A DNA stretch of 64,000 nt from JAHJCL01 sp043818355 (GTDB taxonomy: Bacteria; Patescibacteriota; Minisyncoccia; Minisyncoccales; DG-74-3): assembly GCA_043818355.1 (NCBI GenBank), contig JBDRFX010000021.1, positions 1 to 64,000 of the forward strand. The letters are read 5' to 3'. Below the pieces are notes generated by a model that was given only the letters and a program-made list of their open reading frames with translations, searched no databases and was not told where the DNA came from. This document shows, piece after piece, positions 1-7,767 of this stretch. A program made the translations under genes and the position numbers. Positions within the stretch are counted from its first letter, which is position 1. Every line of letters begins with the position of its first letter.

Positions 1-842
1 TTTATAATAACTTCTTCTGGAATCTCTTTTCCAAATCCCCTAATTAAAACCGTAGGACCTGAAAAATTATCGGGCTCAAAAGCAATATCTTTATCTTTTT
101 TCAATTTTAAAATTTGCTCATTATCTTTTTCATCTCTCCCTACAATGATTAAAACTTTATTATCCCAAAACATCCTGCCGTTTCTTAATAAGATAGCGTC
201 ATTTCCATCAAAATCAGGTATTATTTTCAACAAAGTAATTAATTTCTTCCCATATATAACATCAGTTGCAATGCATCCTCCGCCGGGGCTAGGAAACTCT
301 GTTACTCCTAATTCTTTGGCTAATGCTATTTGTGGCTTTCTTACTTTTCCAGAAATTCCGAAAAGGTCTTCTCTTTTTACCCATCCTTTTTGCTCAGGAA
401 TGGTTTCTGGTAGTAATTTAGCAGAAAGAGGTCTTAAAATTAAACCCTCTAACCCAAGCTTTTTTTCAACTAATTCAAATATTCTTTTGTTTTGAGAAAA
501 TGGTCTCTCATTTAAAACTTCTCCTGTAGCAAGAAAATCATACTTTTCCTTTTCCATAATTTCTTTTGCCTTCTCAATCATTAACATATGACAATCAGGG
601 CAAGCATTAAAACCTTTTCCCCTACCATTTTTTGGATTTTTAAAAAGTCTTAAGTGTTCTTCTGAAAAATCAACTACTCTTAATTTTAAACCAAAGCTAC
701 TAGCTACTTTTTCAGCGCTATCACATCCAAAAAAGAAACTTTTAAAAGAAACTGGTAGTACTTCTACTCCCTGGTTCTGTAAAATTTTACCCACTAACAT
801 TGAATCAAGTCCTCCTGATAATAATAAAATTGCTTTAGGCAT
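1..842 (-). CDS. PP-loop tRNA thiolase-like protein (ThiI/MnmA-related), partial
   Basis: The gene runs off the left edge; about 280 codons are visible from an ATG at 842. The protein opens with MPKAILLLSGGLDS, the PP-loop (SGGLDS) that binds ATP in adenylating enzymes. A CPDC motif near residue 80 and a Cys in FPSPGGGCIATD near residue 185 are further candidate sulfur-handling cysteines. The PSPGGGC segment is typical of a ThiI/MnmA-related family annotated as tRNA thiouridylase. The likely role is ATP-dependent thiolation of a tRNA uridine, but the modified position cannot be told. Its start overlaps the end of polX by 8 nt, which suggests translational coupling. The C-terminus is outside the window. 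Confidence 0.75.
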   Translation of the reverse strand, partial: MPKAILLLSGGLDSMLVGKILQNQGVEVLPVSFKSFFFGCDSAEKVASSFGLKLRVVDFSEEHLRLFKNPKNGRGKGFNACPDCHMLMIEKAKEIMEKEKYDFLATGEVLNERPFSQNKRIFELVEKKLGLEGLILRPLSAKLLPETIPEQKGWVKREDLFGISGKVRKPQIALAKELGVTEFPSPGGGCIATDVIYGKKLITLLKIIPDFDGNDAILLRNGRMFWDNKVLIIVGRDEKDNEQILKLKKDKDIAFEPDNFSGPTVLIRGFGKEIPEEVII

Positions 843-2571
843 TGTTTTTTAAAAAGTTTAATAATTTTGCTAAAGGCAATGTATTAATTATATCCTCTTG
901 TTCGGCCCATCCCCTTCTGGCCTGCAAAATACCAATACTTATAAGACTTAAATCTTTTTTAGAGTGAGCATCTGTGTTTATGGACATTTTAATGCCCTGT
1001 TCTTTAGCTTCCCTAATACGAACATCTCTAATATCTAATCTAATTGGTTGTGCGTTAATTTCTAAAATAGTATTGGAAATTTTAACCTCCTTAAAAATTT
1101 TGTCAAAATCAAGTTCGTATTCATTTCTTTTCTTAATTTTTCTCCCTGTTAAATGAACAATCATTTTAACATATGGATTTTTCATGGCTTTTATAAATCT
1201 GTCTGTCATTTCTTCCCCATCCATCTTAATACTAGAATGTATACCAGCTGCCACATAATCTAATTTGGCTAAAACTTCATTATTAATGTCTATTGAACCA
1301 TCTTTCAAAATATTAGCTTCTACGCTCTTTAATAGTCTAAAATTAATTTTCTTCTTTTCAAATTCTTTATTTAATACATCAATCTCTTTTCCTTGCTCTA
1401 ACAACCTCTTCTCGTCTAGTCCGTTCTGCGCCCTCATCAATTTTCCATGGTCCGTGATACCTAAATATTCATAACCAAGGCTTATAGCCCTTTGAGCTAA
1501 CTCTAAGATGCTATTCTGTCCATCGCTCCAGTTAGAATGACAATGAAGATCTCCCTTAATTTCTCTCTGTTCAACTAGTTTGGGTAATTTATTTTCAAAA
1601 CCAGCCTCTATTTCTCCTGTGTTTTCTCTAATTTCTGGTGGAATAAAAGGCAAACCCAATAAATTATATATACCATCTTCTGTTTCTCCTGCAATATATT
1701 CTTCTCCCTTAAACAATCCATATTCTGAAAGCTTTAAACCCTTATGAATAGCTATTTTTCTAGTTGCAATATTATGATCTTTGCTGCCAGTAAAATATTG
1801 AAGTGCCGAACCATAACTTTTCTTGTCTACTATTCTTAAGTCTACATCAAATCCTTGCTCAGTTTTAATGGATGACCTTGTTTCTCCTTTTCCCCAAATC
1901 TTAACAACTCCTGGCAAAGAAACAAAAAATTCCATTATTTTTTTAGAATCTTTAGCTTGTACTAAAAAATCTACGTCACCAACTGTTTCTCTTCCTCTTC
2001 GGATAGACCCTGCTACGTCAATTCTTTCTACTTCTTTAAGAGAGCTTAATTTATCTTTAATCTCTTCCACTGCTGACCACATTTCTCCCAATAAAAATCT
2101 TCCTTTGCTTTTTTCAAAAAATGATAAGCTTTCTAGAATATTTTGCTCTATTTTTTCACCAAAACCAAATAAGGGAGCAACCTTCCCTGATTTAGCAACT
2201 TCTTCTAAGTCCTCCAAAGTAGTAATGCCCAATTTGGTATAAAGAATTTTTAATCTCTTGGGGCCCAATCCTTCTACAGCATTAAGTTTTTCCATATCCA
2301 AGGGAGTTCTCTTTCTTAGTTGTTCTAGATATTTTATTTTATGAGTTTGAATATATTCCTCTATCTTTTTTGCCAAACTTTCTCCAATACCAGAAACTTC
2401 TTTGTCTAAGGCTTCTTTTCCTCCTCTCTTATATATTACCCCAACATCTTCTTCTAAATTCATTAAAACCAAAGCCGCCCTTCTGTATGCTTGAGGCCTA
2501 AAAGGAATATCTTCCATTTCTAAAAAATCAGCAATCTCAAAAAACACTTTAGCTATTTCTTTATTGATCAT
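835..2571 (-). CDS. polX: DNA polymerase X with C-terminal PHP domain
   Basis: Family X repair polymerase of 578 residues, the usual length for bacterial PolX. Helix-hairpin-helix segments (VSGIGESLAKKI, VEGLGPKRL) occupy roughly residues 1-150. The nucleotidyltransferase palm carries GSIRRGRETVGDVDFLV around residues 188-204, with the two catalytic Asp in DVD and a third in VDLRI. The PHP phosphoesterase domain starts at DLHCHSNWSD near residue 343 and ends with NTDAHS, both metal-ligand motifs. Such enzymes fill gaps in base-excision repair and often have 3'-5' exonuclease activity from PHP. It overlaps its neighbours on both sides (11 nt with the flippase-like gene), so it is part of a minus-strand operon. 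Confidence 0.95.
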   Translation of the reverse strand: MINKEIAKVFFEIADFLEMEDIPFRPQAYRRAALVLMNLEEDVGVIYKRGGKEALDKEVSGIGESLAKKIEEYIQTHKIKYLEQLRKRTPLDMEKLNAVEGLGPKRLKILYTKLGITTLEDLEEVAKSGKVAPLFGFGEKIEQNILESLSFFEKSKGRFLLGEMWSAVEEIKDKLSSLKEVERIDVAGSIRRGRETVGDVDFLVQAKDSKKIMEFFVSLPGVVKIWGKGETRSSIKTEQGFDVDLRIVDKKSYGSALQYFTGSKDHNIATRKIAIHKGLKLSEYGLFKGEEYIAGETEDGIYNLLGLPFIPPEIRENTGEIEAGFENKLPKLVEQREIKGDLHCHSNWSDGQNSILELAQRAISLGYEYLGITDHGKLMRAQNGLDEKRLLEQGKEIDVLNKEFEKKKINFRLLKSVEANILKDGSIDINNEVLAKLDYVAAGIHSSIKMDGEEMTDRFIKAMKNPYVKMIVHLTGRKIKKRNEYELDFDKIFKEVKISNTILEINAQPIRLDIRDVRIREAKEQGIKMSINTDAHSKKDLSLISIGILQARRGWAEQEDIINTLPLAKLLNFLKNNA

Positions 2572-3580
2572 TTTTTATCTCTAATAATTTATCCATTTTT
2601 TCAAATAATGTTTCTTTAGATAATTCTATGGCTAATTTAAATAAAAAGACTAATCCTATAATAGATACTAAAAATTCAACTGATCTTGTTATTAGTGTAA
2701 AAGCTGTCGCAGCAGTTACACTTAAACCCAATGCATTGAAAGCAAAAATCTGGAAGGCTTCATGACTCCCTAAAGAAGCTGGAATGGGAATCATAACAGC
2801 TAATAAGTGGAAAGACAGGATGGAGAAAGCAAACCAAACATTAATATTTTGATTAAGAAAAATTAGCAAAAGGAAGCTTCTTAAAAACATTAAAATCATT
2901 CTGATAAAAGAAAGTTCCAACGCTTTCCACATAGCTACATTTTCTATATCAAAAAAAGAAAAAACCTCTTGAGCTACTTCTTTGGCGTCTCCATTAAGTT
3001 TTTCTGAGAAATGTGATTCAAGAAAATTCACCATGCCATCTCTACTGAAAATTTTAATACAAAATAATACCATACTAAGCGAAACAACAAATAACAGTGT
3101 TAAGAAAATTAAATAAATATTTTTAGGAATTGAGCCTGTCTTTAATATGAAAAAAGATAAACCACAAATAATAAAAAATATATTGAATGCCCATTCCATG
3201 GCTCTCTCTATAATGACTGAGGCTAAACTCTTGGGCCAAGAGAAAATCTCTTTCTTTTTAAGAACACCTGCCCTAAATAACTCTCCTCCAAAGAATAAAA
3301 TTGGTGCTAAGAATAGAATTGAGTAACCAGCCCAATATGCTTTAAATAAATTTAAAAAAGAGGCATTTCTTCCTCTTGATAATAAAATTGTTTTCCATCT
3401 TAATGTTCCCATTAAGATTATTGATATTGTTAAAAAGAAAATAACAAATCCCTTCTTAAAGCTAAAAATTGATAAGACATTCCCTAAGTTCTGCCAACCG
3501 ACCATATCATAAATCAAGGAAAATATGACAATTCCAATCAAAAAAGAAATTAAGAAAAAAAATACTGTTTTAAAATTCAT
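2561..3580 (-). CDS. YbhN/UPF0104 family membrane protein (flippase-like)
   Basis: Polytopic membrane protein of 339 residues with about eight hydrophobic segments. It shows the family signature of the lysylphosphatidylglycerol synthetase transmembrane region (PIPASLGSHEAF near residue 260, and the glycine-rich turn before it). Members without the synthetase domain are treated as putative lipid or polyprenyl-linked substrate flippases. No soluble catalytic domain is present here, so aminoacyl-lipid synthesis is not supported. It sits directly upstream of polX in the same transcript; the overlap of 11 nt shows tight packing rather than a functional link. Confidence 0.8.
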   Translation of the reverse strand: MNFKTVFFFLISFLIGIVIFSLIYDMVGWQNLGNVLSIFSFKKGFVIFFLTISIILMGTLRWKTILLSRGRNASFLNLFKAYWAGYSILFLAPILFFGGELFRAGVLKKKEIFSWPKSLASVIIERAMEWAFNIFFIICGLSFFILKTGSIPKNIYLIFLTLLFVVSLSMVLFCIKIFSRDGMVNFLESHFSEKLNGDAKEVAQEVFSFFDIENVAMWKALELSFIRMILMFLRSFLLLIFLNQNINVWFAFSILSFHLLAVMIPIPASLGSHEAFQIFAFNALGLSVTAATAFTLITRSVEFLVSIIGLVFLFKLAIELSKETLFEKMDKLLEIKNDQ

Positions 3581-3595
3581 AAAAAAAGATTGTGT

Positions 3596-4240
3596 CTAAG
3601 AAAATCTTCTTTTCAGTTCATTCATAATATCAAAACAAATATCACTGTCACATTTTTCATAAGCTGATTCCCAAAGAAAATCAACTGATATATTCGCTCC
3701 GTCTTTTTTTCTTAAAAGTCCTTCAAGCAAAACAGCTAAAACATTAAGCTGATTAAGTAATCTGGATTCTTGAGTACTTAATGTTTTATATTCATCGAAT
3801 AAAGACATCATATCTTCTCTTACAGATTTAGATAGATTTTTAGTCATGCCTTTCAAAGCCTTTTTCTCTTTTTCATAATCCTTTAAATATTTATCTTTCT
3901 TTTCTTGTTTGGATAGTCTTGGCCATTTCTCAATTATTTTTTTCTTCTCTTTTTGATTGTTTGGTAGAGTTCTACCATAAGGAGTAATTAAGTCCCCCGT
4001 TTGAGCAGAAGCGATTTCATGGCACAAGGCCATTTTCAATATCTTTTCCATTTTTATTCCCTTTTGATCTTTCCCAAAAACCCAGGCCATTAAAGTTAAT
4101 TTATAAAGATGGTCCATGACTGTTTCTGGGTTTTTAATACCCAAAGAAACCCATATCTTTCTTGGCATTCTTTTGAGCTTATCTATCTCTATGAAGAAAT
4201 CTAAGTAATCTACAAAGTCTTTATTTGTTTGAGTTGTCAT
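3596..4240 (-). CDS. HD-domain protein (YfbR/HDDC2-like) with altered HD motif
   Basis: Protein of 214 residues resembling the YfbR/HDDC2 group of metal-dependent phosphohydrolases. The segment NPETVMDHLYKLTLMAW matches the first His helix, and ALCHEIASAQTGDLITPYGR matches the region that normally reads HD(x)xEAxxGDI. The canonical His-Asp pair is His-Glu here and the following Glu is Gln. A lysine-rich insertion at about residues 95-135 is longer than in typical members. The family removes phosphate from 5'-deoxynucleotides; whether this variant is active is unclear. It follows greA across a 158-bp gap containing two hairpins. Confidence 0.6.
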   Translation of the reverse strand: MTTQTNKDFVDYLDFFIEIDKLKRMPRKIWVSLGIKNPETVMDHLYKLTLMAWVFGKDQKGIKMEKILKMALCHEIASAQTGDLITPYGRTLPNNQKEKKKIIEKWPRLSKQEKKDKYLKDYEKEKKALKGMTKNLSKSVREDMMSLFDEYKTLSTQESRLLNQLNVLAVLLEGLLRKKDGANISVDFLWESAYEKCDSDICFDIMNELKRRFS

Positions 4241-4266
4241 TTTTTTAAATTAATATCTTTTTAAAA

Positions 4267-4321
4267 AATATATTCAGAACTTTAATTCTGAATATATTAT
4301 AACAAATATTTCATATTTGTT
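4267..4321 (-). terminator. Two adjacent perfect hairpins downstream of greA
   Basis: A 13-bp perfect inverted repeat (4267-4279 with 4286-4298, six-base loop) is followed by a 9-bp one (4301-4309 with 4313-4321, three-base loop). Both stems are AT-rich, so they are weak as classical GC-rich terminators. Their position between greA and the HD gene suggests transcript ending or 3'-end protection. Confidence 0.5.
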
Positions 4322-4322
4322 T

Positions 4323-4438
4323 AAGAAAACTCGTATTTTATTTTCTTAATAACAAATATCTAAGAAAATTCATATTTAACTTTCTTAATAACAAATATCT
4401 AAGAAAACTCGTATTTTACTTTTTTAATCTTGTAGGCC
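4323..4438 (-). repeat. 39-bp tandem repeat duplicating the 3' end of greA
   Basis: Two full 39-bp units lie at 4323-4361 and 4362-4400, and a third begins at 4401 inside the end of greA. Each unit read on the minus strand encodes IKKVKYEFS (or IKKIKYEFS) followed by a stop, and the period is 13 codons, so all copies are in the greA frame. Differences between copies are mostly synonymous. Confidence 0.9.
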
Positions 4439-4875
4439 AATGTAACCGGTGAGTTAATAATAACTTCATCTCCTATCTTGTTGCCTAAAAGAGCTTTACC
4501 AACAGGAGATTCAGAAGAAATTTTACCTTCTCCAGGATTTGCTTCCAATGTCCCCACTATCATAAACTCATTGTTGGAACCATCTTTTTCTTCTAAAGTA
4601 ACCGTTGCTCCCAAGTGAACTTCTTTTTTAGCAATACCTGAAGGGGCTTTTATTACTACTGTATTTTTTAATATATTTTCTAACTCCATTAGTCTTGTTT
4701 CAATAAAGGTCAAATCTTCCCTAAAAGAAATGTATTCTGGATTTAAGTCTTCTGAATACAAAATTCTAGGAGCCTCCTCTCTCACTTTAAAAAGCTTCCT
4801 TTCCTTTAGGTCATCATACTCCTTTTTAATCTTCTCTGATCCTTTTTTCGTTAGATAATATTTTTTTTCTTCCAT
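4399..4875 (-). CDS. greA: Transcription elongation factor GreA
   Basis: GreA rescues backtracked RNA polymerase by stimulating cleavage of the nascent transcript. The 158-residue protein has the N-terminal coiled coil (residues 1-75, ending FIETRLMELENIL) and the C-terminal FKBP-like domain with the hallmark SPVGKALLGNKIGDEV near residues 122-137. The coiled-coil tip reads SEDLNPEY where E. coli has GDLKENAEY. It appears shortened and may lack one of the two tip acidic residues; this rests on an alignment by eye. The 3' end is tandemly duplicated downstream. A long leader with a near-consensus promoter precedes it. Confidence 0.93.
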   Translation of the reverse strand: MEEKKYYLTKKGSEKIKKEYDDLKERKLFKVREEAPRILYSEDLNPEYISFREDLTFIETRLMELENILKNTVVIKAPSGIAKKEVHLGATVTLEEKDGSNNEFMIVGTLEANPGEGKISSESPVGKALLGNKIGDEVIINSPVTLAYKIKKVKYEFS

Positions 4876-5134
4876 GATATTTAGCTACAAAGCCTCCTGA
4901 CTTAGGAGGCTTGGCAAATTATGTTTTTACTTTGTTTAATATAAATCTTTGACCAGACCCTCCTAATGGTGACTAAATAGTTTTTTTGTTGTGCAAAAAA
5001 GTCTATCAGTCTTAATGATAATCTTAGAACTAGTGACTTTTTGATTTTCTTGCAACATCATATTTGATCTTTATATCTCAATGATCTCACTGTTGAACAT
5101 AAATCTATTCTAATCAAAGAAAAGTTCCTGTCAA
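4876..5134 (-). promoter_or_regulatory. greA promoter and long structured leader
   Basis: On the minus strand TTGACA (5129-5134) and TAGAAT (5107-5112) are separated by 16 bp, a near-consensus sigma-70 promoter. The start would fall near 5100, giving a leader of about 225 nt before the greA ATG. The leader holds a hairpin closed by AAAAAGTC/GACTTTTT (about 4994-5036), whose T-run makes it terminator-like. A second 8-bp hairpin closed by AAGCCTCC/GGAGGCTT lies close to the greA start. A 32-codon ORF (4963-5061) is open through the first hairpin. An independent small RNA or attenuation of greA are both possible. Confidence 0.5.
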
Positions 5135-5144
5135 GTGAGGTTTT

Positions 5145-6386
5145 CTAAAACAACATTGATTGAGATATTCTTTTTTTTAAATCTGTTTCAGAAAATATTT
5201 CTATTCTTCCAAAAACACCATCATGTCCTGGTTTGATATTAACTTTTCCCTCTCTTACCCTAATAATTCCTTCCGCAATATTGGCATCACAAACCTCTTC
5301 TATTTCTTTTCTAGAAGCCTCTATCAAAATATAGAATTCATTTTTTAAACCTTTAATCATATTGTCATATAGTGACTGCACTTTCTTACTCTTTGGCCCA
5401 ATGCCAACACATTCAGAAATAATTTCTTCTAAAGGTATTATGCTTTTAAAAGGAATTTTTCCTTTTGATCCCAATGGCCTATCCGCTAATTCTTGAACCC
5501 TACTTAAAACTCCGATAGTAAGGGCTTTTCCGCAGACAGGACATATTCCTCCAGATCTTAAAGATTGTTGAGGATCAAAACAAATATCACATGACCTATG
5601 ACCATCATAATGATATTTTCCTTCTTCTGGGAAAAACTCTATTGTATACAAAAACTTTTTTGGATCATTGGATTTAATAGCATCAATAATGCCATGATAA
5701 CTAAGTTCTGTATCAAAAACATTCGCCTCTCTCCCTATCTTAGACGCAGAATGAGCATCTGAATTAGAAATTAAGGCAATATTATCTAAGGAAGATAATT
5801 GCCAATTCATAGATGGCGAAGAAGAAAGTCCTGTTTCAACGGCATATATGTGTTTCGCATAATCTTCAAAACATTCTTCGATAGAATTAAATCCTGACTT
5901 TGATCCGAATAAAGCAAACCATGGAGTCCAAATATGAGCAGGTACAATTAAACAATCTTTGTCAGCCGTTAAAACGATTCTAGCCAATTCTTTGACGTCC
6001 AGTCCTAATATTGGCCTTCCATCTGATTTCAAATTACCTATTTTATCTAATTCAGAATTAATTTCGTCTACTGCTTCAAATGATGGAGCAAAAACTACAA
6101 TATGTACTTTACGAACTTTCCCTCCCTTAGAATAGATACAACTAATTTCTGATGTGAGTAGGAAACGGACTCCTGTTGTTGATTTTTTAAAACAGAAAAG
6201 ACCAGTTTCTGCTGGCTCTAAATTGGTTTTTAATTCTTTCAACCATTCTGGATGAGTAAAATCGCCCGTCCCCAAAACATTTATTCCTTTAATTTTAGCC
6301 CATAAATCTAAATTTTCTACATTAATCTTGGGAGAACAAGCTCTAGAAAATCTTGAGTGAATATGAAGGTCAGTTATAATTTTCAT
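5145..6386 (-). CDS. PHP-domain endonuclease Q-like protein
   Basis: Protein of 413 residues. It begins with MKIITDLHIHSRFSRACSP, a PHP metal-binding motif, and carries SNSDAHSASKIGRE near residue 206, the second conserved metal site. A zinc-ribbon follows (CDICFDPQQ and GICPVCGKAL, residues about 266-285). PHP plus zinc ribbon plus a C-terminal HhH-like region matches the architecture of the Thermococcales EndoQ/YcaQ-like family, which cuts DNA 5' of deaminated bases. The family link is by recall of architecture; a general TIGR00375-type PHP protein is the safe description. A DNA-repair role fits the nearby polX. Confidence 0.7.
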   Translation of the reverse strand: MKIITDLHIHSRFSRACSPKINVENLDLWAKIKGINVLGTGDFTHPEWLKELKTNLEPAETGLFCFKKSTTGVRFLLTSEISCIYSKGGKVRKVHIVVFAPSFEAVDEINSELDKIGNLKSDGRPILGLDVKELARIVLTADKDCLIVPAHIWTPWFALFGSKSGFNSIEECFEDYAKHIYAVETGLSSSPSMNWQLSSLDNIALISNSDAHSASKIGREANVFDTELSYHGIIDAIKSNDPKKFLYTIEFFPEEGKYHYDGHRSCDICFDPQQSLRSGGICPVCGKALTIGVLSRVQELADRPLGSKGKIPFKSIIPLEEIISECVGIGPKSKKVQSLYDNMIKGLKNEFYILIEASRKEIEEVCDANIAEGIIRVREGKVNIKPGHDGVFGRIEIFSETDLKKRISQSMLF

Positions 6387-6387
6387 A

Positions 6388-7521
6388 TTAACTAAAAAAA
6401 TGAAAAATTGCTCCTATTAAAAAAACCATCAACAAAGCATTAGTAACAAAATTGGGAACATTGAGAGAATATTCTGGCTCTCTGTCTCCCAAAACCTTGG
6501 CTTTTTTAAATATTGAAACTATGATTATTCCCTCTATAGCTCCAATCATTGTGCCTGCAAAACCTATAACTCCAATAAATTCTCTGAAACCCAGCAAAAA
6601 CATTGTTAATGGAACTCCCCAAGAAAACCAAAGGGCTGTTTTTCTCTTAAAATTATAGTCATGTATAAGCGTATTCTTAAGATATAAACCAAGGATTAAA
6701 AAAGAATCAGCTATAGTAATAAATCCTGCTAAAACTCCCAAAAGAATAATGTTTTTATTCAAAAACGGTATTAATCCCAAGAATGTATCAGGAGAAGTAT
6801 ATTTACCACTCACTCCCATAACAGCTAACACGAATATAAAATAAACAACTATAGAGACTATCATGGAGAATATAATAGATTTCTTAAGTTTCTTTCTTTC
6901 TTTTCCTTTTAAAATTTCTGTCATCTCAGGAATAGCCGACCAACCAGTTAAAGCAAATAATATAACTCCGTATGGTAAAAAAACTTGACCAGGATTAAAT
7001 AATACAAAATTATAAACCTCTATATTAGAAAAGCTTAATATAAATATCGCAAAGACAATGAGAATAAAAGCCGTATTGGTGAATAATTCAGCTTTAGCTA
7101 CTAATCTGGCTTCTTTTAAGAAAAATGGCAATAGGATAAAACTGAAAATTAAACTAAATTGAAAATAAGACAGGTTAATGGATGGGAAAAACAAAAGCCT
7201 TAAGAAATTTCCTCCTAAAATAATATAGGCCAATAGAGCTAAAACTGTTCCCAATAAAACTGAAAAAGAAGTTATTATTTTACCATTATTACCTAAATAT
7301 TTTTTAGCATAGCCTGGCAAGCGACAATTTTCTTTTGTTCTTAAAATAATTTCTCCGAAGAATAAATGAATCAATGTACTAACTATTCCCAAAATAAGAA
7401 AATAGAAAATAGCTGGCAATAATCCACTTTTAACGACTACAAAAGGAAGACCAAAAATTCCAGCACCAATCATAGTGCCTAACAATAATGAAGAAGATAA
7501 AAAAAAGTCTTTACTTTCCAT
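6388..7521 (-). CDS. Amino-acid permease of the aromatic/hydroxy amino acid (HAAAP) type
   Basis: Integral membrane protein of 377 residues with about eleven hydrophobic segments. The N-terminus GTMIGAGIFGLPFV is the signature of APC-superfamily transporters, and the overall pattern resembles the aromatic amino acid permeases (TyrP/Mtr family). It would import an amino acid by ion symport, fitting an auxotrophic organism. Substrate cannot be read from the sequence. It ends two bases before the PHP gene. Its upstream region contains a strong promoter, a short ORF and an intrinsic terminator, so attenuation is possible. Confidence 0.8.
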   Translation of the reverse strand: MESKDFFLSSSLLLGTMIGAGIFGLPFVVVKSGLLPAIFYFLILGIVSTLIHLFFGEIILRTKENCRLPGYAKKYLGNNGKIITSFSVLLGTVLALLAYIILGGNFLRLLFFPSINLSYFQFSLIFSFILLPFFLKEARLVAKAELFTNTAFILIVFAIFILSFSNIEVYNFVLFNPGQVFLPYGVILFALTGWSAIPEMTEILKGKERKKLKKSIIFSMIVSIVVYFIFVLAVMGVSGKYTSPDTFLGLIPFLNKNIILLGVLAGFITIADSFLILGLYLKNTLIHDYNFKRKTALWFSWGVPLTMFLLGFREFIGVIGFAGTMIGAIEGIIIVSIFKKAKVLGDREPEYSLNVPNFVTNALLMVFLIGAIFHFFS

Positions 7522-7577
7522 AATTGTTAAATTTTAGCAAATTGAACATAAGAAGTAAATTTAAAAACTTAAAAACC

Positions 7578-7601
7578 AAAAACGGGAAAAATCCCGTTTT
7601 T
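7578..7601 (-). terminator. Intrinsic terminator in the permease leader
   Basis: Perfect 10-bp stem (7578-7587 with 7592-7601) with a four-base loop. On the minus strand the stem ends in TCCCGTTTTT, so the T-run is part of the stem and continues after two G. It lies between the leader promoter and the permease start at 7521. Confidence 0.8.
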
Positions 7602-7663
7602 AGCTCAGAGGGAAAAGATTCTCAATAAACTTGACCGTAATTTAATCTAGCATTGGACATTAG

Positions 7664-7723
7664 CTAGGCTGCAGCTTCAGTCTCCTTTATCAAAAATCGG
7701 TTGTCCTTAGAGAAATATCTCAT
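7664..7723 (-). CDS. Possible 19-residue leader peptide upstream of the permease
   Basis: An ATG ten bases after the predicted transcript start opens a frame encoding MRYFSKDNRFLIKETEAAA and a TAG stop. It contains Tyr and two Phe, and lies before an intrinsic terminator and an amino-acid permease. GAGGG precedes the ATG by only one base, which is too close for a good ribosome binding site. It may therefore be a leader peptide, or simply part of a non-coding RNA. Confidence 0.35.
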   Translation of the reverse strand: MRYFSKDNRFLIKETEAAA

Positions 7724-7739
7724 ACCCTCTTCACTATAC

Positions 7740-7767
7740 ATAATAAATATTTTAAACAGCATGTCAA
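7740..7767 (-). promoter_or_regulatory. Near-consensus promoter for the permease leader
   Basis: TTGACA (7762-7767) and TATTAT (7740-7745) with a 16-bp spacer on the minus strand. The -35 box overlaps the TGA stop codon of the upstream methyltransferase gene. Transcription would start near 7733 and run through the leader ORF towards the terminator at 7578. Confidence 0.75.

Noticed and set aside
7521..7767. T-box riboswitch before the permease
   Set aside because: The AGGGTGGNACCGCG-type T-box is absent; only the terminator and short ORF are seen.
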